Under the pieces are notes generated by a model. That model was not told where the DNA came from. It ran no database searches and was given only the letters and a program-made list of their open reading frames with translations. From Candidatus Aenigmatarchaeota archaeon (GTDB lineage: Archaea; Aenigmatarchaeota; Aenigmatarchaeia; JACPZZ01), in NCBI GenBank assembly GCA_016177205.1, contig JACOVS010000029.1, positions 1-5,191 on the forward strand: DNA of 5,191 nt, read 5' to 3'. Shown one piece after another: positions 4,751 through 5,191 of this stretch. The translations under genes and the position numbers were made by a program. Position 1 is the first letter of the stretch; each line of letters begins with the position of its first letter.

Positions 4751-5191
4751 TTACCTTTGAAACAAACTATCGTTTATCTGATGTCTCCTGAGTTCCCTCG
4801 GATCTGCCACAGCACGCAGGCTGGGTATCAGATAGGTTGGCTGGCTGTCTCTCAGCCTTTGTTCGTTGCTGTAGCTGCCGGAATAAAAAAGGGCTGCCGT
4901 ATCCAATCCGGCATTCCTGCCAGCGATTATATCGTTAGGCGTATCACCGATCATCACTCCCCTGATCTCGTGGGCCCTGATCTTTTTCCTGACCAGCCCC
5001 ATCTTTTTCATGGCAAGCAAAAGCGGGTTGGGCAGCGGTTTGCGTTCCTCGCAGTCGTCCCTTGTAACCACCGTACTAGGATAGTCCCGTAGAAACGGAA
5101 ACCTTGATTCGTAACCTTCCCATTCTGACCTTGGCATATCAGTGACAACACCCACTCTTTTGTCGCTCAAAGCGTGGAGCGTTTCTTCCAC
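4751..5191 (-). CDS. HAD family (phosphoglycolate-phosphatase-like) hydrolase, C-terminal part; 5' end outside window
   Basis: The open frame runs from the right edge to TAA at 4753-4751, giving 146 residues; the GTG at the edge is most likely an internal Val codon because motif I (DxDGT) and the cap must lie outside. Visible motifs are motif II VVTD (T17), motif III KPLPNP (K51) and motif IV GDTPND (82-87), all canonical, followed by NAGLDTAALFYSGSYSNEQRL, the family's C-terminal strand and helix. The role would be Mg2+-dependent hydrolysis of a small phosphomonoester in the cytosol. It is a paralogue of the protein at 2173-2820, sharing KPxPxPLLLA and the GSYxxxxRL region, with an extra few residues between motifs III and IV (VRKKIRAHEIR) and a longer charged tail (PRELRRHQINDSLFQR). 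A 106-bp gap separates it from the next minus-strand gene, which has its own promoter. Confidence 0.88.
   Translation of the reverse strand: MEETLHALSDKRVGVVTDMPRSEWEGYESRFPFLRDYPSTVVTRDDCEERKPLPNPLLLAMKKMGLVRKKIRAHEIRGVMIGDTPNDIIAGRNAGLDTAALFYSGSYSNEQRLRDSQPTYLIPSLRAVADPRELRRHQINDSLFQR

Noticed and set aside
4724..5092. Plus-strand reading frame of 122 codons opposite the right-edge HAD gene
   Set aside because: It is antisense to a protein with clear HAD motifs and has no recognisable domain.
5189..5191. GTG at the right edge as the start of the last HAD gene
   Set aside because: HAD motif I and the cap domain are missing from the visible part, so the gene must begin outside the window.
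1..5191. CRISPR array, tRNA, rRNA, insertion-sequence ends or reverse transcriptase
   Set aside because: No regularly spaced repeats, cloverleaf, transposase, terminal inverted repeats or RT motifs were seen in the sequence.

Overview
The window looks like a piece of a small archaeal genome, probably a DPANN-type or related uncultivated lineage. The evidence is a CDC48-type AAA ATPase at the left edge, A/T-rich TATA-like boxes about 25-33 bp before start codons with no Shine-Dalgarno sequences (leaderless or nearly leaderless mRNAs), and very tight packing with convergent genes sharing stop codons. GC is about 46% in a hand-counted part of the kinase gene. The lineage call is inference; no rRNA or other marker is present.

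Layout: (1) bases 1-367 (+), 3' end of a CDC48-like AAA ATPase; (2) 364-1155 (-), phosphoserine-phosphatase-like HAD protein, sharing the CTAG stop palindrome with gene 1; (3) 1213-2193 (+), PfkB-family sugar/nucleoside kinase, divergent from gene 2 across a 57-bp gap with one central TATA-like box; (4) 2173-2820 (-), phosphoglycolate-phosphatase-like HAD hydrolase with an Asp-to-Asn change in motif I; (5) 2881-3807 (+), nucleoside hydrolase, divergent from gene 4 across a second short gap with one central TATA-like box; (6) 3804-3902 (-), an orphan C-terminal tail of another HAD phosphatase; (7) 3892-4644 (-), a GC-richer gene for a protein of unknown function whose C-terminus resembles the variable lectin/formylglycine-enzyme-like domains diversified by diversity-generating retroelements; (8) 4751-5191 (-), C-terminal part of another HAD phosphatase running off the window.

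Genes 2-5 and 8 fit a salvage or house-cleaning set: HAD phosphatases could dephosphorylate nucleotides or sugar phosphates, the nucleoside hydrolase would split nucleosides into base plus ribose, and the PfkB kinase could re-phosphorylate ribose or a nucleoside. They are not one operon, as they alternate strands, so any joint function rests on proximity and family roles.

The most interesting part is 3804-4750. A gene of different composition abuts the cut-off tail of a HAD gene, and the last third of that gene has a sharply adenine-poor, 71% GC block ending in a GFRPV motif with a small hairpin. That is what an adenine-mutagenised variable region would look like, but no reverse transcriptase or template repeat is visible here, so it remains a hypothesis.
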